Below the pieces are notes generated by a model that ran no database searches, was not told where the DNA came from, and saw only the letters and a list, made by a program, of their open reading frames with translations. Shown here in pieces: positions 1 through 8,637 of a DNA stretch of 11,293 bases (position 1 is the first letter of the stretch; the number at the start of each line of letters is the position of its first letter). A program made the translations under genes and the position numbers. Location of the stretch: NCBI GenBank assembly GCA_003024985.2, contig PXIH01S0035065.1; one strand, given 5' to 3'. Origin of the DNA: Euperipatoides rowelli (Eukaryota > Onychophora > Udeonychophora > Euonychophora > Peripatopsidae).

Positions 1-133
1 GCTTTTTTTTTGTATGACATTTTGATAGTCCTTATATACTGTATAATTTTTTAACTTTAAGGCCCATTTTGCTGCCTCCCTATGTGGTCCTGGGGCATTT
101 GTCCCCTCTTGCCCCCACCTAGATCCGGCACTG
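1..133. mobile_element. Terminal fragment of a hAT-like DNA transposon
   Basis: Read on the - strand, this stretch begins at 133 with CAGTGCCGGATCTAGGTGGG and continues into a G-rich, then AT-rich tract. Many animal hAT elements and their non-autonomous derivatives start with CAGTG(C/G)CGGAT followed by a run of G, so 133 is probably one outer end. The other end and the 8-bp target duplication would lie before base 1, so the pairing cannot be checked. No transposase coding is visible in this piece. LINE sequence starts directly after 133, which fits insertion into an older LINE. Confidence 0.5.
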
Positions 134-541
134 TTGCTAATGAAATATTTAATTTTCAATGGATTGAGATTAAAGCAGATATAACTGATAGGCTCAGATC
201 TGCTAGTTCTAGGGCTTTTTTTTCTCAGGGAAAAAAAAAATGATTAGCCTAAAGAGCTTCACTGGAAAGTATTGGTCAGGTGAGTGTGGGTAATGTGAAA
301 TATTTGAATTTTTTAAAAAAGCAAATTGAAGCTTTTGAGTTGAAAAAAAAAAATAAAGTTTCTAAGATATGTGTGGTTTAGAAAATTTTTTGTAAACCAG
401 CCTAATAATCTTGTTAAGCTTTCGAGATATTCTTTTGTAAGAAAGTCTAAAAATAAATATTTTACAATGGTTACTGTGGGGTGTAGTATTTTGCTGGGGA
501 TCAGAAGTTACAGTATATTTTAACATACTATTACAATTTGT

Positions 542-1504
542 TTGCAAATGCTTCATATTTCAGATGAGTTAAGTTACTACTTCAACCACTTGCAAATTGT
601 TTGCCATAATGATGAATTCAATTTTGTAATTTCTATTGAAGATATTTCTTCTGTGTTTAAGAAGTTAAATAAATATGTAGGTGCTGGACCTGATTTTTTT
701 TCCCCTTTAAGATGTATAAATCTTTTAGTTATATATTTTTTTCCAATTTTGTGCAAATTATTTAACAAGTTAATAAGCACTTTGTTATTTAAAGTGTTTT
801 TTATAAAAGCGTTTTTGTCTTGATTCCCAAGAATAATTTTGAATGATTTGTCGGCTGTTAGGAATTTGAACAACTTCCGTCCTATTGGATTGTGATGCCA
901 AGATTTTTGCTAGGCTATTATATCAAAAAATTATGGTACGTTGCAAGAGAAAATTTGTCCACATAAATTTGAGCTAAGTTCTAGATCAATTCATGATTGC
1001 ATCTCGTTTTTTTTTATTGTCATTACAGTTGATTAAAAGGCTGAATTATAAGAATGTTACTGTCATTTTTTTTAGATTTTCACAAGGCCTTTGATTCTGT
1101 CAACCACCTAGTGCTATGTAGGGATATTATCAAAATGTTTGGCAAGACCAACTTATCTTTTGGCATAATTAACTATGTTATAATACAAGAAAATATTGCT
1201 TGGATATTGGATATTCTGGAGTTGTTGGTTGTCCCACGGATCAGTTCTTCCGACACCATGGTTTATTTTATATATTAATCAGTTATTGTTGGACATTAGA
1301 GCTTAGAGGGTGGGTTATGATTTTAAACAGTATAATTTGTATGTTGATGCAATCAGTTTTAATGACATTGTAATTTTCGTTAGGAATATTAAGGATTATG
1401 AGAAGATTTTAAAGTTTGTTGTTGATTTCTCTTTGAAGACTGGTACTAAATTAAATTTTGATAAGACTGTTATTATTGATCCATTGTCGTTATTCCAAGG
1501 TTAG
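542..1504 (+). pseudogene. LINE reverse transcriptase domain, inactivated
   Basis: This region once encoded the polymerase that copies LINE RNA into DNA at the target site. Visible blocks in order: KKLNKYVGAGPD at about 659-694, matching the family's K..KSPGPDG fingers motif; LNNFRPIGL at about 867-893, matching the RPISL block; LDFHKAFDSVN at 1072-1104, which is motif A with its catalytic Asp at 1075-1077; a GCPT-like motif B followed by INQLLLDIRA at about 1222-1303; then the motif C region at about 1337-1380. In motif C the usual YxDD is interrupted, reading YVD, five extra residues, then DIVIFV. TGTKLNFDKT at about 1441-1470 matches the block after motif C. Frame shifts near 830-1050 and 1270-1310 separate the blocks, so no active enzyme is encoded. 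Confidence 0.85.
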
Positions 1505-2540
1505 TCGTACTTTGCCAAAAAATATCTTAGGTGAACCATATCCCTTCTTTGGGAGGGCTGTTAATATACAGTTACAGAACAACTTTCTTCAATTTTTAAG
1601 TGAGAAGATAAAGGATGTAAATGTGGGGAATTTAACTCTTTATCAAAGAGTCAGCTTATCAATGTTTATTTTTTACCAAATTTTTTTTTTTTTTTTACCT
1701 CAAGTTGCTTTTAATATTGGGTTCTATAAGATAGTGGGTGCTTTGTTGAACACATTTTTATGGAACAAGAAAATTAATGTATAGCTTACTGGTTTCTAAA
1801 AATACTTGTGCATTACCAGTAAAGGAGGGTTTTTTGAATTTTCACATGATTGAAATATATAACAAGGTTTTGTTATTTAATAGGGCTTTGGCTTTCTCTG
1901 AATTTTGTTTCAAAAAATTTTATTTTCAGGTCATTGAGCCTACTGATACCCTCCCCCCTCCTTTACTGTGTGATTTTAGATTTATGATGAATATTGATAA
2001 GAAGTTGGTAAGTTTGTTATCGAAATCAAATGGTATCACCAGTGCTTTCATGATATTTCTTGATATTGTTGATTTTATGGATTTAAAAGTTATTACTAAG
2101 ATGAACTATAAGTCACTGTTCAACTTTACAGCCGTCAGGCAGTTAAACGTTCATGTTTATGAGTACAACAAAATAGTTAAAGATGATTCTTTTATGTTTA
2201 TTAAACCTGGTATATGTAACTTTTTTTTTACTGTCTTTGTTAAGTCTCTCCCAGTAAATTGTACACTAGTTCAGAAATGAAATATCAGGAACAAATGACA
2301 AGTGTTTTTTTTTTTGTAGTCATATTGAGACTGTCGACCATATCCTGTTTCAGTGTGGCCATTTTGAGAGTTTAAGGAGATTTGTTGAAGATAAATGCAA
2401 TATTGATACTTCTGTTGATGAACTTTTTCACTTTTTGTTAGATCGTTTAGATATTGCAACTCACATTCTATTTGTTTATTACATTATATGGAGGATTAGA
2501 TGTTTAATAATTTTCAATGATATGCATTTAGTGACCGTTT
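1500..2540 (+). pseudogene. LINE ORF2 C-terminal region with zinc finger (zf-RVT type)
   Basis: Reading continues after the reverse transcriptase through a frame around 1500-1784 and another at 1777-2280. Matches to the usual ORF2 tail are PYPFFGRAVNI, LTLYQRVSLSMFIFYQ, FLWNKKINV and LPVKEGFLNFHMIEIYN. Downstream of a TGA at about 2278, a Cys followed by a T-tract and then CSHIETVDHILFQCGHF (about 2300-2366) is a recognisable Cys/His zinc-binding segment of the zf-RVT type. After this comes YYIIWRIRC at about 2476-2502, the conserved 'iiW.iR' stretch near the end of these ORFs. T-tract length changes (for example 2306-2315) probably caused some of the frame breaks. Known family members use this tail for RNA or target-DNA binding; here it is non-functional. 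Confidence 0.75.
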
Positions 2541-3144
2541 ATTTTTTTTAATGCAAAAGTCTTGTCATGAATTTTACCTTAAGTTCTTAAATTGGTGGAG
2601 CTTTAAGAGGAGATGGGTCGATAATTGTTTTTCTGTTTTTTTTTTTAATGATTTAGGAATGAGCGTGTTTCCAAAAGTTTTGTATTTTGCATTGTTCAAT
2701 AAAGTATGTGGTGGAGGTGAGATTCCATCATATAAAACTTTAATTACTGATAATGTGATACATTATAATAAAATGCTAAAGTTAAATGCCTTTAAGTATG
2801 TTAAGACTGGTAGCATACATTTTCTATTAAGCTCTTAATTAATGCTATTGCTGTTAGTTACAACTTAGTAGCCTGTAGAAATCTTAATATATCATCAGAC
2901 TGCTTTTTGAAATTTCACTGAAACAATTGAACATTATTCCCAAAGACGTTGGTACTTGCATATTCTCTTTCAATGTGGGTTATGTAGAGTTTTTTTGGGG
3001 GGAAATATTTTGCAATGTAGGCTACTTTTCCTACTAATTTTTGTGATATTTTTTCGGTTTATTCTTTAAAATAGTAAAAAAACAAAAAACTTTTTGTGTG
3101 TGTGTAGTGTTTAGCTTCTACATTATATGGATAATTAAATGCTA

Positions 3145-3151
3145 TAATGTT
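3145..3151. repeat. Target-site duplication of the MITE, left copy
   Basis: TAATGTT here is identical to TAATGTT at 3390-3396 on the other side of the element. Only one copy is needed to restore the LINE tail reading frame, as expected for a duplication made at insertion. Confidence 0.8.
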
Positions 3152-3389
3152 GGTCAGATTCCGTTATATGCCCACCAACATAATTAACGTTAGGAGTCAC
3201 GTGACAACTTATGTGGAATTAGTATTTCTCTCAACTATTTAGTCTATTTTCTCTACAGTCCTAACCTTACCATAACCCTGAATCCTAGGATAATCTAGAG
3301 GTGAAATAATTTTTTGCTGAGCGCCAATCTAGATAATTTCAACTTACTACGGTCAGACATATTGGTGGGCAGATAACGGAATCTGACTG
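3152..3389. mobile_element. MITE with 28-30 bp inverted repeats and a 7-bp target duplication
   Basis: The left end GGTCAGATTCCGTTATATGC (3152-3171) and the bases following it to about 3180 are matched by the reverse complement of the right end (about 3360-3389), with only a few differences. TAATGTT directly precedes the left end (3145-3151) and directly follows the right end (3390-3396). The inside is non-coding and includes CCTAACCTTACCATAACCCT. The right end has one base more than the left, so the duplication could also be scored as 8 bp with one mismatch (ATAATGTT / GTAATGTT), which would suit a hAT-mobilised element. The superfamily is otherwise undetermined. A transposase supplied elsewhere must have moved it. 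Confidence 0.85.
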
Positions 3390-3762
3390 TAATGTTTTTC
3401 AAAACCTTAAATTAATTCCTAAAATTTTTTTTAAGATTCAGTTAAAAGCAATATATGATTTTGACGTGCAATATTTAAATTTTAATAATTTTGCTGACAA
3501 ATGGAAAAATTTAAATATATTTTCGCTTTTGTGTTAATAATGTTTAATTTTATATTATATTTTTACTGTTACATATTTCTTGTAAAATTTTGGAAACATG
3601 CAATTGTTTTGAGTTTAAGCACAGTAATTCAATGTGTTACACATATAATGTTGTGTTGTTTGGTTATTTTTTTTTAAGATTAAAGTATGAGATAGGTGGT
3701 GCAAATCCAACTAAAAAAAGAAGATTCCGCAGGAAATTAATTTAGAAGGGACCTGTGGTTGA

Positions 3763-3970
3763 GGAGAGGGGCACCGAGCGGTTTTGCTTAGGCGTTCGAA
3801 AAGTTGTAATAATACTTGTAGCCCTGGTTCGACTACTATTTCTATAAAATTAATACACGTTTATTTCAAATGTATAAAAAAAGTCATTGTATTGTGTGTT
3901 GTATAACTTGTATTGTATGAAGCAAATAAATTTATTCTTTAAAAAAAAATAAGAAATAAAGAAAAAAACA
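3763..3970 (+). mobile_element. tRNA-like, SINE-like element with A-rich tail
   Basis: GCACCGAGCGG...TTAGGCG (3771-3794) resembles the D-arm and A-box of class II tRNAs such as tRNA-Ser ('GGCCGAGCGGTTAAGGCG'), with four extra bases in the loop. GGTTCGACTAC (3826-3836) is a good match to the RNA polymerase III B-box GGTTCRANNCC. The 45-50 bp spacing between them suits a tRNA with a variable arm. The acceptor stem does not pair well and there is an unrelated 3' body, so it is not a working tRNA gene. The body ends in AAGCAAATAAA and a long A-rich tract (about 3940-3970), as in a retroposed SINE. A simple tRNA pseudogene next to a LINE 3' tail is the alternative. Confidence 0.55.
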
Positions 3971-4393
3971 ATACAGAAATAAAAGGTTCAAGAAAGCTGT
4001 AACTACTGTATTTGTAAATACAATTATAATAATAAAGTAAAATACTGGAGTAGGTCTGCTTTATTTTTATAATAAAAAAAAATACTTTTGACATCGAAGA
4101 GTAGATAAATGGAGAGGCAATGCTATATGCTACAATAGTGCTCTCCTTAATATTCTATTTTATAAAGATAACATTTAGTAACATTATTTCTATCATAAAT
4201 TTTTTAAACACTATCAAAAGTATTCAAAGGCTTCTATTTTTTTTCATAATATATAAAAAAATAATGTAACACTAGAAAATAATTTTAAGATGTTAAAATA
4301 ATCTGGAAAGAATTACCTATTTATCTCTCTCAGTCAGTCATTGTGTTTACCATTTTGATTTTTTAATCACCTTTTTATTTTGTCATTTTCAAG
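3971..4393 (+). other. AT-rich intron sequence ending at the exon A acceptor
   Basis: I see no coding trace or recognisable transposon. The last part is a normal 3' splice region: a possible branch point TTTTTAATCAC at about 4361-4371, a T-rich tract, and TTTTCAAG ending at 4393. Because exon A starts in phase 1 and lacks an initiator, this must be intron. The preceding peroxidase exon, which should carry the distal haem histidine, was not found anywhere in 1-4393. Confidence 0.6.
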
Positions 4394-4564
4394 CTAATAA
4401 TGGTCAAGAGACCTTAGATTGCTGTCGATTTCTTCGTAAGAGGCAACCTCCACATGAAAGCTGTATCATGCCAATACTAATGCCAGAAGGGGATCCGATG
4501 GTAGACAACCGAAATGTTAAATGCATGCAATTTGTTCGCTCAAGTCCAGCATCTGAAGGATTAG
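4394..4564 (+). CDS. Animal haem peroxidase, internal exon A
   Basis: Animal haem peroxidases oxidise halides, tyrosines or other donors with hydrogen peroxide; secreted forms cross-link matrix or eggshell proteins. This 171-bp exon encodes about 57 residues with the family's cysteine-rich segment between distal histidine and calcium loop: LDCC, then ESCIMPILMPEGDP, then CMQFVRS. These match the C...C.P..IPP.DP...C..F.RS pattern of myeloperoxidase and peroxidasin. The paired cysteines (CC) are like invertebrate peroxidase-like proteins. The acceptor is TTTTCAAG|CT and the donor G|GTAAGC; both borders are phase 1. There is no stop in frame. The adjoining sequence in exon B follows without a gap relative to the family, so no exon is missing in the 6.2-kb intron. 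The exact subfamily cannot be told from this segment. Confidence 0.92.
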
Positions 4565-5199
4565 GTAAGCATTGCATTTGTGACATTCTTTATATCAGAG
4601 TTATCATCATTTCTTTTTAAAAAAAATATTGACAAATTGATTTGATCTAGAATAACAATTTTTTATGATTTACAAATTATGTTTATAAGACAATGAAAAA
4701 AAAAACCAACTACAAAAACTTATAAAACATTTCCTGGCATTGTAGCTGCTAAACATTGGTTTAGCCTACATCTGGTGATATGTTGTTATTTTTAACTGGT
4801 GTACATGGACATTTTAGTGTCCAGCTATACTCTAGAGCAACACACATTATAAGCATGTCCAAGTAAACATACCTTGTACTTTAGTTGACAGTATCAGGCA
4901 GGGGTGTAATATTGTCACCAATTTGCCAAAAAATTGAATATTCCCTTAATATTCATTGAAATGTCGCCAATCTCTGTTTTATGATATTGTCACAGGATAA
5001 GCATAGGCCCTACATTGAAAAACAAAAATCAGTGTTAATTCGAATTCTTAAATATAGACAGCATATTAGCCCTCCTGAGCCCAAAAAGTCGTATATCAAG
5101 AAATGTAAATTTTCGGCTTTGAGTTAATTTGTAAAATTAAATTCCACACCCATTCTTAATACCTCTGTTTTTTATGTTATGGTTTTTTATGAATTATAT
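4565..5199 (+). other. First part of the large peroxidase intron, unassigned
   Basis: The sequence after the GTAAGC donor is AT-rich with no supported gene. A short hairpin, TGGACA (4806-4811) and TGTCCA (4818-4823) with a 6-base loop, is visible but is too small to name. The - strand near 5040-5160 could hold decayed LINE reverse transcriptase (a WNLILQINSKPKI-like stretch), but this is too weak to call. The intron as a whole runs 4565-10812 (6248 bp) and ends with TTTGAAG. Confidence 0.5.
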
Positions 5200-5499
5200 T
5201 ATTTTAATTAAATATAGCAATTTCTTAAGGAAATTCATTTATTTTAAATAGAAAAATGACATGCTTTTTTTTTTTTTTGGCTTAACAAATATGGTTAGAA
5301 ATCCACAAAATGAGTCATTCCTTCTTATGGATTATATTCTTTATCTGTTTAAATCCAAATTACTTTCATATCTCATAGTTTAAAATTCTAAGATAACATT
5401 AATAATTAAATTTAATTTGCACTAGTTCTTTATTGCTGGAATGTGGTACTAAACCAAAAACAATACAATGTGTAACAAATTTACATAGCATATAGCCTA

Positions 5500-6290
5500 C
5501 AATTAAACTTGTAATCAACTATGTCATGAATTATATTTGAGATATAAACAGCAGGTAAGTTGTTTTCAAGGTTATTCAGTAAGCCATTTACATATAAGGC
5601 AAAAGTGTAGATCTCCGAGGGTAACCCTAATTAAGGCCCCTCCATATAGTAAAATTGGTGAACAACTTGTCATAAATTTTTATAGCATTTCTTAGTCGGG
5701 GGGGGGGGGTCTGTGATGGTGGTTCAAGCAAGGTAGTCAGATACAATAAATTGACAAAATCATAGGTTTTTATGGAAGTCTATCAAAATGACCATAGGTG
5801 GGTCATTTTTGTATTTTGTACAGATTTCTGTAAATAGCCTTATTGGAGAAAGTAGGGAGCAGCCTTTGAAATAAAATTGTAAAGGGTTGATGATATGGTT
5901 AAGAATATGAAACAGCCTAGATTTCAGGATGGATGAAAAAAAAAATTTGCATCCAGGTTTCCTAAATTAATGGGACAAATATTATCAATGTGGTAGTATA
6001 CAAAGCTTTTGAGGTAGGCTGTGCATTACTTCTGCCTTGTCAAATAATATGAAGTAAGATTTCTGTTAAGATGTCCATATAAATGCTGAGAGGTCTAACT
6101 ATTAAACAAGAAAAAAAATATATGGATAAAAATATGTTTAAATTTTAGGATCAATTTTGGTGTATGGTCATATGCTTGGAGGAGATCTTTTGTTAGTGGA
6201 TTTGAGGTGCTGCTCTATTTTCTTAAGTGAGTAAAATAAAATGCCATTTTCAATGGTCAGGTCATCTGAATGAGGGTGCAGTATATAGTT
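5500..6290 (-). pseudogene. LINE reverse transcriptase domain, inactivated
   Basis: From high to low coordinates the - strand shows: LKKIEQHLKSTNKRSPPSI at about 6220-6165, probably the fingers K..KSPG block; CPINLGNLDANF at about 5980-5945, matching RPISL.N.D.KI; MVILIDFHK at about 5793-5767, which is motif A with Asp at 5780-5778, followed after a 1-base shift by YDFVNLL; and LGLPSEIYTFALYVNGLLNN at about 5624-5565, matching motif B (GCPLSP.LF.LYVN.LL). Motif C (YxDD) is not clearly preserved; FNCRLYAM near 5510-5488 could be its remains. A run of 13 G on the + strand (5698-5710) interrupts the domain between motifs A and B. There are stops in every frame, so there is no activity. Confidence 0.75.
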
Positions 6291-6734
6291 AGCAGTTGGT
6301 AAATTTTGAAAATAAGTATTCAGGAATAGTTCCATTTGATTATGCATTAAGATCTGATTATTAAGATTGATTGCTTGTATATGTCAATCAGGCTTGATTG
6401 TCAGTAGAATTTTTGAAGATATAATTGTGGATAGTTCCTGTTTGTTAAGTTGATTTGTCTTATTTTTGGTATTTAATTAGTTTTTCATTAGTGGCTTGAA
6501 TCTTGAGAATTTATTTTTTTCATTGTATGGCTGTGGAATGATTACTGAGGTCAGTTATATTTCGGGATTCTAAAGCCCTTTGGAAAAATGTCATTTTTAT
6601 TTTATTATTTTGTGTAAAAGATATATTTATTGGGATCAACAGGAGTGTAATATCTTTTTAAATTTGAATCCAATTGACAACTATTAGACACTTAAAGGTA
6701 ACATAATATAATTGACTCCACACCTGTATATCCA

Positions 6735-7471
6735 TTAGTAGTACTGAATGAAGAATATAAAAATGTTGAGCTCTGTTATAAGGTTATCCTGAGCAGTAAA
6801 TGGTTTATCAAAAGTGGCTATTAATGATAAACGGTCAGAAAATTGACAAAATGGTTCATAAATTGTGACTGCCAGTATGTCACAATACACAAAACTAACC
6901 GATTCTGGAGCTCCAGGAGGTCGAGTAGTGAGTAGGATGGGTATCAATCCATGTACATTAGCCTTATCATATAGGTTATGGTCACTTAGGCACAATTTAC
7001 CATTTGGTGGTCAGGGCAAACAGGAATATTAAAGAGTCAACTCCAAATAAAATAATGGAGGAACGGTGAGAGTTTATACATTCTTGAAGTTTGAGGAACA
7101 GTTGATTATGTATAGCAAATGATCAATGACCATACAAATTGATTAAAAGAAAAGAGTTATGTTATTTTAATATCAGTAGGTTGTGATTGGAATACAGAAT
7201 ATTCAAGTTATTTTGAAATAATGAAGATTTACTTATCGTAACCATGCTTAATGAAGATTTTGGTGATGATAAAAAAAAAACAAGAAATGTTAGGGCCCAG
7301 AGGTGCCAGGGATTACTAAGGTTAGTGGCCAGCTTAGTTTCTTGAAGACAGGGAATATGAATTTGTTTTCTTAGCAAAAAGTGGTATATCATTCTTCTCT
7401 TGAAAATTTGTTAATACCTGTGTATTAAGAGAAAATAATAACAGATTGTTGCATAAATGTGCTAGATCCAT
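6735..7471 (-). pseudogene. LINE apurinic-type endonuclease domain, inactivated
   Basis: This part of ORF2 would have nicked target DNA. A possible start ATG is at 7471-7469. Motifs in order: FSLNTQVLTNFQEK at about 7428-7387 (family SLNV.GL); LLRKQIHIPCLQETKL at about 7378-7331, with the metal-binding Glu of LQETK; QLFLKLQECI then RSSIILFGVDSL at about 7104-7036, where the family has GGDFN; CTWIDTH at about 6960-6940 and SSRIG at about 6917-6903, in place of fTW and SRID; and FSDRLSLIATF at about 6844-6812, in place of SDH. The catalytic Asn of GDFN, the Asp of SRID and the His of SDH are all replaced, and at least three frame changes occur. This identification rests on motif order and spacing and is firm. 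Confidence 0.82.
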
Positions 7472-7479
7472 GATGAGGG

Positions 7480-8533
7480 AAGTAAAATTGTTTCTGAATA
7501 AGCTCCTTCATATTATATTGGTCAATTGATGTTGCATAAGATCATAAGCCTCATATTGATACCGATAGACAATAGCCCCCTCCCCCTGGGTAATTTAGTT
7601 ACCTTGACCTACAATGATAAGGTAGGGGTCTAAGCTGGTGCTTCTAAGTCTGTAGGTCTTTTTTTTCTAGCTGCCTTTTAGTAATACACTGTTTTTTTCA
7701 AGTTCCTGACACTATATGTTCTGCAAATGGTTTGCAGTTTTTTTGATTGCACACAATCTATGAGTGAAAATTTCTGATTTAAACATTTCAAGTCTGTGTA
7801 ACATTCCAATTTTCTCCAGATCTTGATCTTCTTTTTTGTTTATCAACAGTATAGCCTACATTTTCCTACATTTATTTGAGCTACAGTATATGACCACACA
7901 TTGCAGTATTTTGTATACGTCTTTTTTTTTAGTGATTTTCTTCATGTAGATTAAACTCTTAACAAATCTAGCACTCTTCATGACCATGCTTTACAATTGA
8001 AATATTCATTTTCTTGCTTCTGTAAGATATTTTTAATAAGAACATTTTGTATTTGGCATTTATGGCTTGGAAGACTTGGTAAATAAGTGCAAAGGATGAA
8101 TCACTTGGAAGATATAATTGATTTGGTGCATGCCCCCTAAAATAGTGTGAGAAAGAAGACTTAAATGAATTAATATGCTGTCAATAGGTTCATCTTCTAT
8201 TTTATTTTAAGACGTTTTTAGGCATCATTGATCTCCTACAGGCATTACTGAGTTGTTGTTTTTTTAATTTTTCAGCAAAGTAGTAGAACTCTGATATTTG
8301 TTCTTTTAAATATTGTAGTTAAGAAAAAAGTTTTATAAACAATGTGATATAGGCCCTACACCATTTTCATATTTTAGTATATACTGAAAATAAGGTTTTA
8401 ATTCATTGTTGTCATTATACAGTACACTGTTGTTCTTCATGACCTTTTTTTTTATTATGCTTACGGTTTTTTTACAAGGACTTTTTAATGAAAGGTTTTT
8501 CTTGGTAGCTTTGTTTAATGCTAACATTAGCAT
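7480..8533 (-). pseudogene. Low-stop coding trace upstream of the LINE ORF2, possible ORF1 coiled coil
   Basis: On the - strand, between about 7830 and 7480, one frame has only a few stops in over a hundred codons, far fewer than expected for such AT-rich DNA. It includes DLEKIGMLHRLEMFKSEIFT and, after a stop, QELEKNSVLL. These have the heptad leucine/charged spacing of a coiled coil. Arg-rich RLRSTSLDPYLIIVG follows, which recalls the step from coiled coil to RNA-binding domain in L1-type ORF1. Further up, 8533-8333 holds a Lys-rich frame (KSPCKKTVSIIKKKV). I do not recognise the whole with certainty. It could be ORF1, an N-terminal extension of ORF2, or part of another element. Confidence 0.35.
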
Positions 8534-8637
8534 TTTACACCATGAGATTCATCCTTGATAATTATGATCTTTAAAAAAATAATTTAATTAAAAGTAGGGA
8601 TAATAAACCAATAAAACGAACTAATCTCAAACAGATG

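Larger units (their letters stand above)
134..2838 (+). mobile_element. Degenerate L1/Tx1-type LINE, ORF2 remnant without its endonuclease
   Basis: Translating + in shifting frames gives the domain order of a non-LTR retrotransposon ORF2. First comes a basic/acidic linker (about 134-540, including NFLKKQIEAFELKKK near 305-350). Then follow reverse transcriptase (about 542-1500), a long C-terminal region (1500-2300, containing LTLYQRVSLSMFIF and FLWNKK), a zinc-finger segment with ETVDHILFQC (about 2309-2360), and a tail ending at a TAA at 2836-2838. The endonuclease expected upstream is absent. The copy is cut at its 5' side by the hAT-like end. At least four frame changes and several stops make it a fossil. 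The zinc finger and the 'gR' region before it favour the L1/Tx1 group over the CR1/Jockey group. It lies upstream of peroxidase exon A, most likely in the preceding intron. Confidence 0.85.
3114..3537 (+). pseudogene. Second LINE ORF2 tail copy, interrupted by a MITE
   Basis: TACATTATATGGATAATTA at 3119-3137 nearly repeats TACATTATATGGAGGATTA at about 2479-2497 and encodes YIIWIIKC, matching YIIWRIRC of the first copy. On the far side of the MITE the same frame runs from 3397 to a TAA at 3535-3537. It reads KAIYDFDVQYLNFNNFADKW, which lines up with the first copy's KSCHEFYLKFLNWWSFKRRW (about 2554-2613). With 3152-3389 and one copy of the 7-bp duplication set aside, the two parts join in frame. 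This is therefore a second, diverged fragment of the same LINE family, interrupted after it had landed. Sequence between the copies (2839-3113) has no clear assignment. Confidence 0.7.

Noticed and set aside
577-873. Open frame on the - strand across the first LINE reverse transcriptase
   Set aside because: The + strand carries the recognisable reverse transcriptase motifs, so this frame is a shadow.
3771-3843. A functional tRNA-Ser gene
   Set aside because: The acceptor stem does not pair, extra bases disrupt the D-loop, and the unit continues into an A-tailed body.
4073-4240. Possible MITE bounded by TACTTTTGA and TCAAAAGTA
   Set aside because: Only about 10 bp are inverted and the neighbouring bases do not match; no target duplication was seen.
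4404-4586. Open frame on the - strand over peroxidase exon A
   Set aside because: It is antisense to a well-supported exon and resembles no known protein; its openness follows from the codon use of the real exon.
4806-4823. A regulatory hairpin TGGACA-TTTTAG-TGTCCA
   Set aside because: A 6-bp stem is expected by chance in a window of this size, and nothing around it gives it a role.
6121-6240. An RNase H domain in the - strand LINE
   Set aside because: No DEDD-type motif set could be found; the segment lies upstream of reverse transcriptase motif A and fits the fingers region better.
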